Of a DNA stretch of 64,000 nt, positions 10,401 to 20,578 are shown piece by piece. The position numbers and the translations under genes were made by a program. Position 1 is the stretch's first letter; every line of letters begins with the position of its first letter. The stretch covers positions 4,018,501 through 4,082,500 of the forward strand of contig JAPDOI010000009.1 of the NCBI GenBank assembly GCA_029168955.1, written 5' to 3'. Origin of the DNA: Aplectana chamaeleonis (taxonomy: Eukaryota; Nematoda; Chromadorea; Rhabditida; Cosmocercidae). The notes below the pieces were generated by a model that ran no database searches, was not told the origin of the DNA, and saw nothing but the letters and a program-made list of their open reading frames with translations.

Positions 10401-13400
10401 GTTAAACGGACCACAGACACAATTGACAAATCATGCTGAAAAAATTATCCGATAAACGACCAGGGTTGTGTTGAGCCTCAAGCAGTCTCTTTTAGGTACT
10501 TGTCGGCAAGCTTTTTGAACTGCGCTAATGAGGTTGGTATAGGATATTTCTTTGAAATTTTCAAAAATTCAGACCCAGCTCTCTGCGTGAAAAATGAGGC
10601 CCTCATACGAGTTTTGGCTGTTGTAAAACTCAGTTTAACCAGCCCACCTCTAGTGGTTGAGTGGGAGAGTGTGTAAAAATCATTGAGGGGAACATGGATT
10701 TTCCCGGTGATCAATTTATACACCATAATGAGATCATAATTCCTTCTACGGTAAAGCAGAGTGGGAAGTTTGAGTAAACTGTTACGGACAGAAGCTGAAG
10801 GAATTGAAGCGTAATCATATCCATGTAGGCGAATCCAGAGCTTTCTAGTGAAGTTGTTTTGAACTGATTCAAGTTTCTGAGTGCAACGTTTAGAAACAGG
10901 GTTAAACACCGTCGTACCATATTCCACTAGGGGGCGAATGTATGATTTGTAAGCTAGTATAAGATGCTCCGTTGACTTTGTTGATAGAGCTTTGAACAGA
11001 TTTCGTATGGCTCTATCTGCTTTATTAGCAATCGTTTCACAGTGTTCAGTGAAGCTAAGCTGTTTGTCCAGTATGAATCCTAAATCTCGCAATGTGTTAG
11101 AGCTATTGAGCTCCAGCTCACCAAGGTAATATATGTGTCTATCAACGGAATCACCAAGATGAAGCACCTTAGTCTTAGGGGCTGATAGGGGGAGCTGCCA
11201 TTTTTCTGACCAATCAGCGATTGAATTGACTGCCGATTGTATAGCGATGCAATCTTCGGTGTTAACAATGCTTTTGTAAATCTTGATATCATCCGCAAAC
11301 ATTTTGCATGAAACACTGAAGCTACTTCTCAGATCAGGAATGTCTGAGGTATACAAACTAAAAAGAATTGGTGAGAGGACACCGTCTTGTGGTACGCCAC
11401 TGGTAACAGGATATGATTGAGAAAATGAATCATTAATTTTTACTTGGAAGGATCTCCCAGTTATAAAGTTGTTTATCCATTTGACTATCCTAGGATGAAT
11501 GCTGAGAGACAGAAGTTTCGAAATGAGCTTATCAAAGGGAACCTTATCAAAAGCTTTCGTGAAATCAGAATAAATGACATCTACATTGATTTTCCGATCT
11601 AGAGCTTTGGTCCAGTCTTCCATTGAGGTTAGCATTTGGGTTTCAGTGGACCTGCCAGCTCTGAAGCCGAACTGATTATCCGGTATCAAGAAGTTGGTCT
11701 CAATGAATGAAACCAGTGTTGATCTTAGAATTCTCTCAAAAACCCGGGCAAACACTGATGTTATGCTAATCGGGCGATAATTGGAAGCCAAGTTATGAGG
11801 CGGTTTCTTAGGAATAGGTGTAATAAATGAGTGTTTCCACCGAACAGGAATTTCACTATACATAAAACTGCAGTTGAATATGTGTTCTAGGGGGTAGGAA
11901 ATAGCAACCGCGATCTTATTAATGAAGTATGATGGTACCTCATCGGGAGTAGTAGAAACTGAAAGTGGTAATTTACATAGGATATTGTAAATCTCCTCTT
12001 TATGAAACCATACACCGCTATCACTTATTGGGTGGGGTGAATTGAGGTTGGACCAGTCAGCTGTAAACAAGGAGTCTTCAGAAAAAGACATTTTAAATTG
12101 TTTAGCAAGCATAGATGCCTTGGCTCGATCTGTAAAGGCAGAAACGCCTGCATCATCTTTTAGAGTAGGAAGTCCTCCAACTTTCTTTATTCTCGAGTTG
12201 ACTAGCCTGTAAAATGAAGCTTTCTTGGGTTGTTGAAGTATTTTACGTTCAATATAATCATTATGTTTTTTGAGCAGACGATCAAACTTGTCTGTAATGT
12301 ATCTAAAATTATTGATTTTTTCTATACTGGGATCGGATTGTGCATCTAACCAAGCACTTTCTCTTTGAGCAAATAGTCTCGAAAGATTAGGTGGGAGATT
12401 TTCATTACACAAAAGACGTTTCTGCACAGGGACGAATGTGGAAATACACGTATGCAAAATCGACAAAAATAATTCATACTTATCATTAACAAGTGGGGCC
12501 TCTTCAAGCAGCGAGCGCCAATCTAGAGAGCATAAGTATTGACAAATGAGTTCGTAATTAGCTTTACTATAAGCTCGGCGTAAGCAATACGTTGGCGGAG
12601 CAAAATTTGTGGGAATATAAAATGATAAACGAGAATGATCACTAGAGCCGATAGGTGAACTCACCGCTATATTATTTACTAGGTTAGGAAGGCTGCTGAG
12701 GAGGAGATCTAGAATATGTGTGCCACGGGTCGGGACACATATAAGTTGTTGGAGTTGACAAGAATTACACATCTCCACAAAAACCTTTGAGGTGGTAGAG
12801 TGATGATAAGGGGACTGCATTAGCCAATTTATATCAGGTAAATTGAAGTCACCATTTATGATGTACTGGCCCTCGCACGTTGAAAGATCACTTAAAACCT
12901 TGGTAAGCTGGAGTGATTTGTTGACATCACACCTGGGGGTTCTGTAAACACAAGCAAGCCTTATGGCAGAATGAATTTGCTTCAAGTCGCAACAGAGCAT
13001 TTCATATCCATCAGGAACAGATTCAACCCAAGTAGTATCGAAAGCAATGGATCGTTTAATTAGTATGAGTACACCTCCACCCCTTTTCAAGTTTCTGTCA
13101 CATCTCAAATAGTTGAAGTCATTACTCAAACTTCCCAGGATAGGTGCTAGGTCGATAGAATCAATTAGACATTATTAGACATTATTTTCTAATAAGAGGT
13201 TCTTTATTTTTCTAATTTGGATTTATCGCCATTTTTTCATGCAAACTGATTGACTAAAAGATCGAATTTTCAAGAAAAAATCAGCTTAAAATTTTTCCAT
13301 GTTCACGAAAATTCTCCATTTGCTCCTACGTGCAATGTTTACATTTGAAATGTTTGCCGTGGACACGCAGAAACGATTTGAGTCAGATTCACATGACAGC

Positions 13401-16400
13401 AGGCTATCTCCCATATATTTCCATCTATCGTCAGGACTATGAGGCCTACAAGCAGTACTATTCAACTGAACGAATTCCGCTATATATTGGCAATCAGTTG
13501 GGACGATTTCGACTACTACTCCTTGCAGTTGTTATAGTTATTACGCTATATTTAGTTGTTTACAAAAGTGAGTCCAGCTTCTTTTGTTTCAAATTTCCCT
13601 ATAATTTGTGTATTTCAGGTTTTCTTACCAGAGATGAAGGACCACCACCGCCACATATCCGTCAGTATTAGCCTATATGATTTCTTTCTATTCCGAAAGT
13701 TATGACAAAAACCTACCGTAAAATCGTCTGTCTTAGCTGGTCGCATTGTAATGTGCCTATCTGGGCCGAATTCCGGTCCGCAGTTGCGTCTCGACACGCT
13801 TTGCGGCCGCACGCTCCCAAATCGGAAGAGCTTCCAGCGTAGCAGCCGCCGATTTGCTGACTCTAGATGGGCTTTGGAAACTGGAAACTGAGAAAAATTG
13901 GAGAAAATTGTATAAAAAAGCCACATTGAGTCGACTTTAGGTGCTGGAAACACGACTGACTCGAGCGCGTGCGGCCGCAAAACGTGTCGAGATGCAATTG
14001 CGGACCGGAATTTGGCCCAGAGAAGCACAGTACATAGTGACCGCCGAGCTCTGGAATTCCTGCATTATCTTACAGCTTTACTCTATAAAGAATCCTCAAA
14101 GGCAGCATGCGCGCAAAAAACCACATTTGTTTTTTTCGCCTCATTCCAATGTTTGATCCGAGTGGAAATAAAAAACGTAAGGCTCGAGATCTCATTGTAT
14201 GGCAATGAAGACAATGACTTTAAAGGCAGCGTTCACAATGAAAAAGTTGCCTGTTTTTTTTGGCAGGGGGCCTCAAAGCTTTGGGTCCTTCTGAGAAGAG
14301 CAAGGACGGATATATGACAAAAACGGCCAGGAAGTGAATGAAAATCTCTTGGACCAGTCGATTCGTTGTATCACCCCGTCCAGGTCATATAACAGTTGTC
14401 CTGCGCTCGTTTCACCAGAGGAACAGTTGCCGGATTTCGAATTATTCTTTATCACGAAAGATTTTAACTCTCAAGCATGTGCATTGACCCATATTACTTT
14501 TGAAGAATTTTCTGTTCAATAAATAGAAAACAACTTTACTCATCTGAAGAATTTCGAAAAAGCCATTCATGACGTTAGGTTTGACGCTTTGTCCGCAGTC
14601 CCGCAAAGCACACCAGACAGGCGTTAACAAATATTTCAGACATTCATCTTAAACAGTTTTTCTCGGTATTTGAGTGTTCTGTGAACACTTTTCTCTACTA
14701 ACCTCTACTTCGCGGACCTACCTACTCGAAAACAACAAAAACTAGAATACGGTTTTATTGTGAACTTTGCCTTCAAGTATTCATAATACAATGGCCCCTT
14801 GGAAACTGCTCCATGGGTCAGGAATGCTGGGTCCTGGGTCGACCATCTGGCACGAGTAACAGAAGCGCCATGAAAATTTTAGGCAGGTCAAGAAAGATGA
14901 CACTTTATTTCGAGGGATTCTCGCATTCGAGCGTGGTTGTTGGAAGCTTCTTTGTTTGAAGGGCTCTCGACAATAAAAAGGCTAGAATAATCAAATCCGC
15001 TCCTCCGTAATCCAGACTTTTACATTTTCATATTTTTTCGAATATTTGACTTTTCGAATAACTCGGAATTTTGGAGTTTTCGAAATCGACTGTTAGAATA
15101 ATTCGGGAATTCAATTTTTTCGAATATTCGACTTTTCGAATATTCCGGGATTATGAGCTTTTCGAATACTCGACTTTTCGAATAATTCGGGATCTTGAAC
15201 TTCTCGAATACTAGAGTTTTCGAATAAAAAGTAATAATTCGAGCTCGACTTTTTCAATCGAATGATTCGAAGAATCTTCGAATCATTCGATTCGGTCAAA
15301 GTATAGTACGGAGTAAGGAGAAGCGAATAAAAACAAAGAAAAACAGGCAGAGATAGGAAAGAGTAGAAAGATAAAAGGAAATAGAGAGTAAGAAGTCAAC
15401 TGTCTGGATTACGGAGGAGCGGAGAGGAGCAAAGAGAAACAGCCAAGGAGAGAGAGAAAAGGTGATAGATGGAGAGAAGGAGCACGCGAGAGGGAGAAAA
15501 AGAGAAATAGAGGAGTAGACTGCCAAAAAATGCGTAGATAGATATGCACCAGTGTGCAAGGATGTAGAGAGAAGTGGGAAGGAGGAAGAGATAGGAGAAA
15601 ATTCAGAGAAAGCGTGACAGAGAAAGAGAGAGAGAGTATGTGAGAAAGAGAAGTTTAGAGAGGAGTAGGCCTGAAGAAAGCTGGAAGATATGTTGGAAAG
15701 GCAACATTGCGGTGAGATGAAAAGAGGAAACAGGAGGAGAAAGACACTGGGAATTGAGAAAGAAAGAGCGTCAGAGAGGAAGAGAAGGAGACGGAAAAAG
15801 GAGTAGATCGACAAAAATGCAGAGATAGAGAGGCAACGTTTTGCAAAGACGTAGAGAGAAAAGAGGAAGAGAAGGGACATAGAGAAATTCCGGGAGAAAG
15901 TGCGTGTGAGAGACAAGAGAAACGGAAGAGAGAGAGGTGGGAAAGGAACGGAGATGGAGAGAAGGAGAGTAAGAGCGAGATGAAGCAGAAATTCTCTGGC
16001 AAGCCTTCGATCAGCTGTTCGCAGAAATAGTTTTCGTTTACATTCATGAGAATAACAAGTGGCGTTTTTCCATTTTTTTAGCCACCAAAACGCTAGGCGG
16101 TGAGCTACACTGCGAGCCGGACTCATTGCTACCTTCATCCAGAATACCGGAAGACGTCAACAAAGTGCGACCAGCCGACATCAAAATCATCGGAGCCATG
16201 GGTGATTCCATTATGGTGAGGTGTAATGATTCTCCATTCTGATAAGGTGAACCTTATATATCTGCCAGCTAGTATTCTTTTTAGGTAGCAGGATGGTCGA
16301 GGAACTACGAGGATGACACATACAGTTACTATCCAGGAAATTCATTTGTTAGCGGAGGTGATCAAACTCTCAAGGACCACATCACTCTGGCAAGTGAGCG

Positions 16401-19400
16401 GTTTCCTGACAGAGTTTTCGGCCTTTATTGAGTATGTCTACAAGCGGTTCTACAGATATTCTCCGAGAGTTCAATCCACAGTTGATTGGAATGTCGCATG
16501 GTGTGGAGTATGACAACACAGAGTTCAACGTTGCTGTCGGTGGAATGACCAGTCTGGATTTGCCCAGGCAAGCGCAGGACCTTGTGAGCAGGATGACTAA
16601 GAAAAAAGTTCGTTCTGCCAAAGTTATGTTGCACGCAACTTGCGTATCCCAGGGAAATTTGCATGCAACATGTTTTCAATCTTGAATGTTCTATGCTGCG
16701 GATTAGTTACGTGCGATCTGCATGTGTTTGTAGATATGTGCGTAACATTCTTTCACACCTTCATGTTAATAAATGCCAGTATGTTGCACCCAACTTACAT
16801 TCACAGAACTACCTAGCATATATATTGATCACAGCCTTTCAAAGCAAGCATTACCAATATGACTCATGCAGTATTCAGACCGAAAAATTAAGTCGCATGT
16901 TACTTGCTTTCGGACTTTTATGTTGCGTATAGTGAAAGTCGTTTCTAGCTTGCATGTGCCAACATATATTGCGTGCAACTTATCTATGATCCTCTGTGTT
17001 ACGTGCTGCGAATCTGTTACACGTGACATGGCATTGCACACTTTCAGCATGAGCTCCACTGCTAGTGGTTTTCAGTTTTTCATGTACTGTGCTGCTAGAG
17101 TGTTTCTAGTTACATGCATACGTAAATTTAAGACGCTTGCAACTTGTTATGTCACTATTATGTCGCTTATATGTCGACGATTCCTTACATGCACCATTAA
17201 TACCCCACTCACCTAAAGTTGTATGCGACTTAGTTTCAGTCTACCAGGTTAGTTGCTGCCAATACGCTGCACATAACTTGGACGCGTTAAAATAGGTAGC
17301 ATGCAACTTAATTTTGACCACTAATGTAACTTTCTGCTATTCTGTCACGTGCAACTTGCATACCCACCCCACATAGGTTGCAGGTGACTTGGTTGCAGTC
17401 TTGTATGTTTCATGCTAACAATGCATGTAATTTTCACGTGTAGAGAGGAGCTGCGCGCAACTTGTCTCCGGGAATTTGTGTAACGGGCTGCTAATCTGTT
17501 GGATTCGAATAGCATAGCCTATCCAACATAAGTCAACAGTTCACGGCCCTAAATGTTACGCATTGCCGACATGCCTAATGCAGCATACATAAGCAACGTT
17601 AAGTCGCTACAACTTGCATACTCCTACCAAGAATCGCGAGTTACTTGTTCATAGACTTTCATTCTTCGTGCTGTCAGCAGATTGCAAGTAACTTGCATGT
17701 GTCTAAACAAGTCTCGTGCAGTTTGTTTTTGGAGTAATAGTGTTGCATTCTGCAGACATATTGCATGTATCTTGCATACATCATGATAAGTTCATGTTTG
17801 CAAGCTCGTACAAAACGTCAAGTCGAGTTAAAACCAGATGAAATCTAGTATCTGTCAAACTACAATAACTCGCCACTGAAAAATATGTTTATTTAAGGTG
17901 AGTCTGACGGATGACTGGAAGCTGATCACAATTTTCATCGGAACGAATGACATGCACAAGCTGAGATGTTTCTCGAAAGAGGTGAGGTTTTTAATATTTT
18001 TTATAGATCGAAAACTGATTTTTAAAAAATCTCAATGGCTTCCCATGTTTAGAGTAGTAACACATCATGTTTAGGAACCTGTGAGTAGAGAGGAGTACAA
18101 GGCGAAAATTGAGGAGGCGATTTCCATACTTCACAGAAACCTCAATCGAACTATCGTGTCCGTGGTGTCCATATGGAACTCGCAACTGGTCTATGACGCC
18201 CAGTCACTCATCGACACTGGGTTTGTTAAAGGCAGCATACACGCTCGCAAGCATAGTCGAGATAACAGCATAGACAGGTCCGCACGGCCCGTACTATGTC
18301 GTCAACGACGTTTGAAGCGCTGAAAACTGTCCAGGATGACAATACTTGACAATGTTTGAGCAATCTTGCCTTCCACGCCCGTATTTTCACACCCCTTCGA
18401 GTAACAGAATGAGAATCGATACTTGTGAAAACGTGTGATAATTGAGAGTGATAGCACTATCAAATGGGGGTGCACGAGAGAAATAGCTTGGCTTACTTGA
18501 ATATAACATGTCTGCATACCTATTCACTCTCGTCCACTTTCGAGAATGCCGCTCTACTTTGGCTGACCTCTTGAAATGGAGGATTTTATCAGTGCACAAA
18601 CATGTTATATTGAGGTAAATCGAGTTTTTTCTCTACTGCACTCCCTTTTTATAGTGCTATCATTCTAAGTTATCACATGTTTTTTCAAGTATCGATTCTC
18701 ATTCTGTTACTCGAAGGGGTGTGAAAATACGGGCGTGGAAGGCAAGATTGCTCAAACATTGTCAAATATTGTCATCCTGGACAGTTTTCAGCGCTTCAAA
18801 CGTCGTTGACGACATAGTACGGGCCGTGCGGACCTGTCTATGCTGTTAGCTCGACTATGCTTGCGAGCGTGTATGCTGCCTTTAAACTTAATTCACTTGC
18901 TCTGGTTGAGAGGACCTGCCACAGCGCTGCAGGAGGTCGTACCGTTGACGCGACATTGTAGCAGCTTACCTGAACCAGTATCTTCAAACAGGAAGAATGT
19001 ACAAAAAGTACTGTTCTCAGAAAACGAATGCAATGCGGTGATGACTACATATCGAAACGCGATGCGCTCACGGAGGAATACAGAAAGGTGACTGCATCTT
19101 CATGTAAAAATTCTTAGAATAAAAGCAGCTGGCTGAGGTTCTAAAATTCTCGAGCAAGGCTATTGAAGCCTTCACTGTAACTTACTGCGCTTATATTGCG
19201 ACTAGCCTAGTTTTCCCATTTTCAGTGTTATTAGGTGCAGTTTGCAAGTTTGCCCTAAAGATAAAAAAGGGCGAAAATGCAACCAAGTTGATGCCAGAGG
19301 TCACGCAAAGCCTTCAAGCAATTCGCGCTTTGACTGCGAGCAACTTGTTTGAAGGTCAATGGTAGATACCAAAGAACTTTTGAGCAAACTACCTGACATC

Positions 19401-20578
19401 TTCACCAGAGCTTGGAAGTTCGTTGGGTGGGGCACCCGGATATTGAATGCAACTTTTTGACAAGTTACATGGGACTTAACCGCAAGCAACATGGAAACTT
19501 CCTGCAAGCTGTCAGCATGCCTATCCTGCAAGCGAATTGGTCATGCCACTGTTTTATGCTGCATGCTGATTCACATTAAGCTTTTAGAAAACTTGCACCC
19601 AAGTCTGAAACGCCGAGGGTTTTGGAGCTATACAAGCTTGCAAAGGTATACGTGAACGGGTAGAATCAGCGAAATTGCAGAAAACATTATAGTGGAGACC
19701 ATCAAGAGTGTCTCATTTACTTATCAATAAGAAGCAGTCGGCTGGGGATCAATGTGCATGAATCCCATACCAGCACGCTCGATACCGATTGAGCGAGAGC
19801 GGTTGTGCTGCAACGAGTTTCATGTTCATTGATCTCCAATCGACCGCTTCTCGTTGATAAGTTAATGAGACACTCTTGGTGTTCTCCACTATACATGTGA
19901 TGCCAGCAGCCTTTTATCAAGTTACATGTGGCTTTACCGCAAGTATGTAGTGTGAAGACTACGCGAAAGTTGCCAGTTTGTTGCACGCAGGTTGCAAGTT
20001 GCTTATGCAAATCAAGTTAAGAAATGGTTACAGTAAGGTACTTGAAGTCCCCCTATACCTTGCGCGAAGCTTACTGACCCTTACAAGCCATTGAACTTAG
20101 TGATGGCTTAAACTTCTATAGGCAATCAGTTTAATTCTTTTTCAGGTAGCGTATGAGATTCAAAACGAGAAGAAATTCGATCACAGCCAGTTCACTGTTG
20201 TCGTACAGGGATTTATGGACGATATTCGGGATGCATTTCGGAATGTGAGTGTCCTACTTATTGTTTATAGGTGAGATGGATCCTATTCTTTGATTCATTC
20301 CAGAAACAAGGCAAGTATGATAGGTCATTCTACGGCGCAGACATGTTCCACTTGAGTAAGTACGGTAACGCAGTACTGGGTAAATTTCTCTGGAATTCCT
20401 TGCTGGAGCCTGTTGGCGGAAAAACTACAAAACCGAACCTAGGTGACGACTCAGTTCCCCTGAAATGTCCCACCAAGGTCAGTTTTGAAACTAGACCATC
20501 TAAGAAGAAGGAACGGCAAAATTTTATTTTTACTTCTAGGAATCACCTTTCATACAGACCATTGGAAATAAACCCTGA
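7446..20578 (+). CDS. Phospholipase B1-like SGNH (GDSL) hydrolase, gene A, 13 exons
   Basis: Exons: 7446-7496, 7648-7725, 13435-13567, 13619-13660, 16082-16215, 16285-16393, 16456-16607, 17898-17981, 18075-18220, 19021-19087, 20146-20244, 20304-20477, 20540-20578. Total 1308 nt in continuous phase, 435 residues. Layout: short cytoplasmic tail, one membrane segment at about residues 70-86, then an extracellular or lumenal SGNH domain. Motifs: GAMGDSIM with nucleophile Ser144; NVAVGG at 207-212; FIGTNDM with Asn250; ADMFHLS with the Asp378-x-x-His381 dyad. This is the block arrangement of phospholipase B1-type lipases, which deacylate phospholipids; substrate here is inferred. There is no signal peptide, so a type II anchor is proposed. 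Exon 9 uses a GTTTGT donor with a 652-bp MITE five bases inside. Paralogue B (24938-33156) confirms nearly every exon by conserved length and phase. The first exon (ATG at 7446) is the least certain. Confidence 0.85.
7740..9040. repeat. Intron 2: T-rich then (AAAT)n-rich DNA, duplicated in gene B
   Basis: A T-rich stretch (about 7780-8260) is followed by a tract dominated by AAATAAATAAAT-like tetramers (about 8330-8700). The same order occurs in gene B intron 2 (about 25100-26100). About 8888-8940 (ACCTGATGG...GATCTTCTTC) also matches about 26260-26300, so the duplication copied intronic DNA as well as exons. Confidence 0.6.
9041..10085. repeat. About 1-kb imperfect palindrome in intron 2
   Basis: The sequence from CAATACCCGCGCTAAGTTTT at 9041 inward is mirrored from 10085 back to about 9735, around a loop of roughly 95 bp near 9640-9735. 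Both arms contain GCATCGGACGCTTTTTTGCC or its complement, and the segment TTCGCCGCACTTCGCCGCGCG. The left arm is longer because a second palindrome (9187-9437) has inserted into it. Probably a large fold-back non-autonomous DNA transposon. Confidence 0.8.
9187..9437. mobile_element. TA-flanked MITE nested inside the larger palindrome
   Basis: Ends CAGTTCACCTCCGCACTGCC and GGCAGTGCGGAAGTGAACTG are flanked by TA on both sides (9185-9186, 9438-9439). The undisturbed arm at about 9930-9955 shows the pre-insertion sequence (CTTATAGTTCGGTAGC), so the insertion and its TA target can be read directly. Inner part contains two copies of a GGGTGATCCCAC-like phrase. Confidence 0.8.
10378..13160 (-). mobile_element. 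CR1/L2-like non-LTR retrotransposon, 5'-truncated
   Basis: Inserted in intron 2 of hydrolase gene A in the opposite orientation. The coding frame runs from about 13160 (already inside the endonuclease domain) to the stop at 10478. A short 3' UTR follows and ends near 10340-10375 in TAAATAAATAAT-like sequence. The endonuclease N-terminus and any ORF1 are missing, as is usual for reverse-transcription truncation. A TCAATTA heptamer lies close to both junctions (about 13150 and 10332) and may be a target duplication, but this is weak. Confidence 0.85.
10478..13129 (-). CDS. Endonuclease/reverse transcriptase polyprotein (CR1-like), N-terminally truncated
   Basis: A single open frame of 883 codons, stop-free. 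Residues 1-170 are the C-terminal two thirds of an APE-type endonuclease: GGGVLILIK at 17-25, GDFNLPDINW at 93-102 and the SDH catalytic motif at 163-165. The reverse transcriptase follows: FITPIPKK at 435-442, NYRPISITS at 450-458, NQFGFRAGRS at 485-494, motif A SDFTKAFDKV with Asp522, GVPQDGVLSP at 578-587 and motif C FADD at 611-614. The C-terminus has the usual CR1/L2 YRRRNYDLIMVYKL-like segment. CR1/L2 proteins normally carry about 70 further endonuclease residues, so this copy cannot nick DNA by itself. QDG at 581-583 replaces the usual QG pair. The listed start is only a TTG inside a longer frame. Low decay suggests recent insertion. Confidence 0.85.
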   Translation of the reverse strand: MSNDFNYLRCDRNLKRGGGVLILIKRSIAFDTTWVESVPDGYEMLCCDLKQIHSAIRLACVYRTPRCDVNKSLQLTKVLSDLSTCEGQYIINGDFNLPDINWLMQSPYHHSTTSKVFVEMCNSCQLQQLICVPTRGTHILDLLLSSLPNLVNNIAVSSPIGSSDHSRLSFYIPTNFAPPTYCLRRAYSKANYELICQYLCSLDWRSLLEEAPLVNDKYELFLSILHTCISTFVPVQKRLLCNENLPPNLSRLFAQRESAWLDAQSDPSIEKINNFRYITDKFDRLLKKHNDYIERKILQQPKKASFYRLVNSRIKKVGGLPTLKDDAGVSAFTDRAKASMLAKQFKMSFSEDSLFTADWSNLNSPHPISDSGVWFHKEEIYNILCKLPLSVSTTPDEVPSYFINKIAVAISYPLEHIFNCSFMYSEIPVRWKHSFITPIPKKPPHNLASNYRPISITSVFARVFERILRSTLVSFIETNFLIPDNQFGFRAGRSTETQMLTSMEDWTKALDRKINVDVIYSDFTKAFDKVPFDKLISKLLSLSIHPRIVKWINNFITGRSFQVKINDSFSQSYPVTSGVPQDGVLSPILFSLYTSDIPDLRSSFSVSCKMFADDIKIYKSIVNTEDCIAIQSAVNSIADWSEKWQLPLSAPKTKVLHLGDSVDRHIYYLGELELNSSNTLRDLGFILDKQLSFTEHCETIANKADRAIRNLFKALSTKSTEHLILAYKSYIRPLVEYGTTVFNPVSKRCTQKLESVQNNFTRKLWIRLHGYDYASIPSASVRNSLLKLPTLLYRRRNYDLIMVYKLITGKIHVPLNDFYTLSHSTTRGGLVKLSFTTAKTRMRASFFTQRAGSEFLKISKKYPIPTSLAQFKKLADKYLKETA
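13751..14030. mobile_element. TA-flanked palindromic MITE, family A copy 2
   Basis: In intron 4 of gene A. The inner sequence is in the opposite orientation to copies 1 and 4. TIRs read ATGTGCCTATCTGGGCCGAA and TTTGGCCCAGAGAAGCACAG, with TA on both sides (13749-13750, 14031-14032). No coding capacity. Confidence 0.8.
14224..14772. mobile_element. TTAA-type MITE in intron 4 of gene A
   Basis: AGGCAGCGTTCACAATGAAA at the left is mirrored by TTTTATTGTGAACTTTGCCT at the right. Left flank TTAA (14220-14223), right flank TCAA (one change). Same family of ends as 5988-6475 with a different interior. No gene B counterpart was noticed at the equivalent place. Confidence 0.7.
15010..15300. repeat. Degenerate ATTCGAA/TTTTCGAATA repeat array
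   Basis: Roughly 25-35-bp units built on TTTTCGAATATTCGACTTTT repeat with substitutions. Similar short arrays occur at about 30490-30600 (gene B intron 7) and 36230-36430 (minus-strand locus), so this is a dispersed simple satellite. Confidence 0.65.
15300..16020. repeat. Purine-rich (GA) tract in intron 4 of gene A
   Basis: About 700 bp in which the + strand is dominated by A and G (GAGAGA, GGAGAAA, AAAGAG). Gene B has an equivalent, longer tract at 28400-29460 just upstream of the same exon 5. The complement gives long open frames rich in Ser, Leu and Phe that are compositional artefacts. Confidence 0.75.
16608..17897. repeat. Intron 7 of gene A: degenerate GCAACTTGC-type repeats
   Basis: The intron is filled with loosely repeated phrases such as GCACGCAACTTGC, GCATGCAACATG and GCGTGCAACTTA with 50-100-bp spacing. 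Similar phrases occur in introns 10 of both genes and at the start of gene B intron 7. Individual unit borders cannot be fixed by eye. Several open frames here are non-coding. Confidence 0.5.
18230..18881. mobile_element. 652-bp TTAA-flanked palindromic MITE, copy 1
   Basis: Nearly the whole element is an inverted repeat: AGGCAGCATACACGCTCGCA at the left and TGCGAGCGTGTATGCTGCCT at the right, flanked by TTAA (18226-18229, 18882-18885). Gene B carries the uninterrupted site GGGTTTGTCAAACTTAATT, so the insertion point is exact. A second 652-bp copy is at 41523-42174 and a diverged end at 44706. The TTAA target suggests piggyBac-like mobilisation; no transposase is present in the window. Confidence 0.9.
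19688..19893. mobile_element. About 206-bp hairpin MITE in intron 10
   Basis: TATAGTGGAGACCATCAAGA at the left is mirrored by TCTTGGTGTTCTCCACTATA at the right; the repeat continues through GTGTCTCATT and CGACCGCTTCTCGTTGATAA. A TA target is probable because the ends begin and finish in TATA. Confidence 0.75.

Noticed and set aside
13330..13671. 113-codon frame read as one exon
   Set aside because: Comparison with gene B shows two exons (13435-13567 and 13619-13660) with an intron between them; the frame reads through it by chance.
15296..16138. 280-codon minus-strand open frame rich in Ser, Leu and Phe
   Set aside because: It is the complement of a GA-rich intron tract and overlaps exon 5 of the hydrolase gene; low-complexity composition explains its length.
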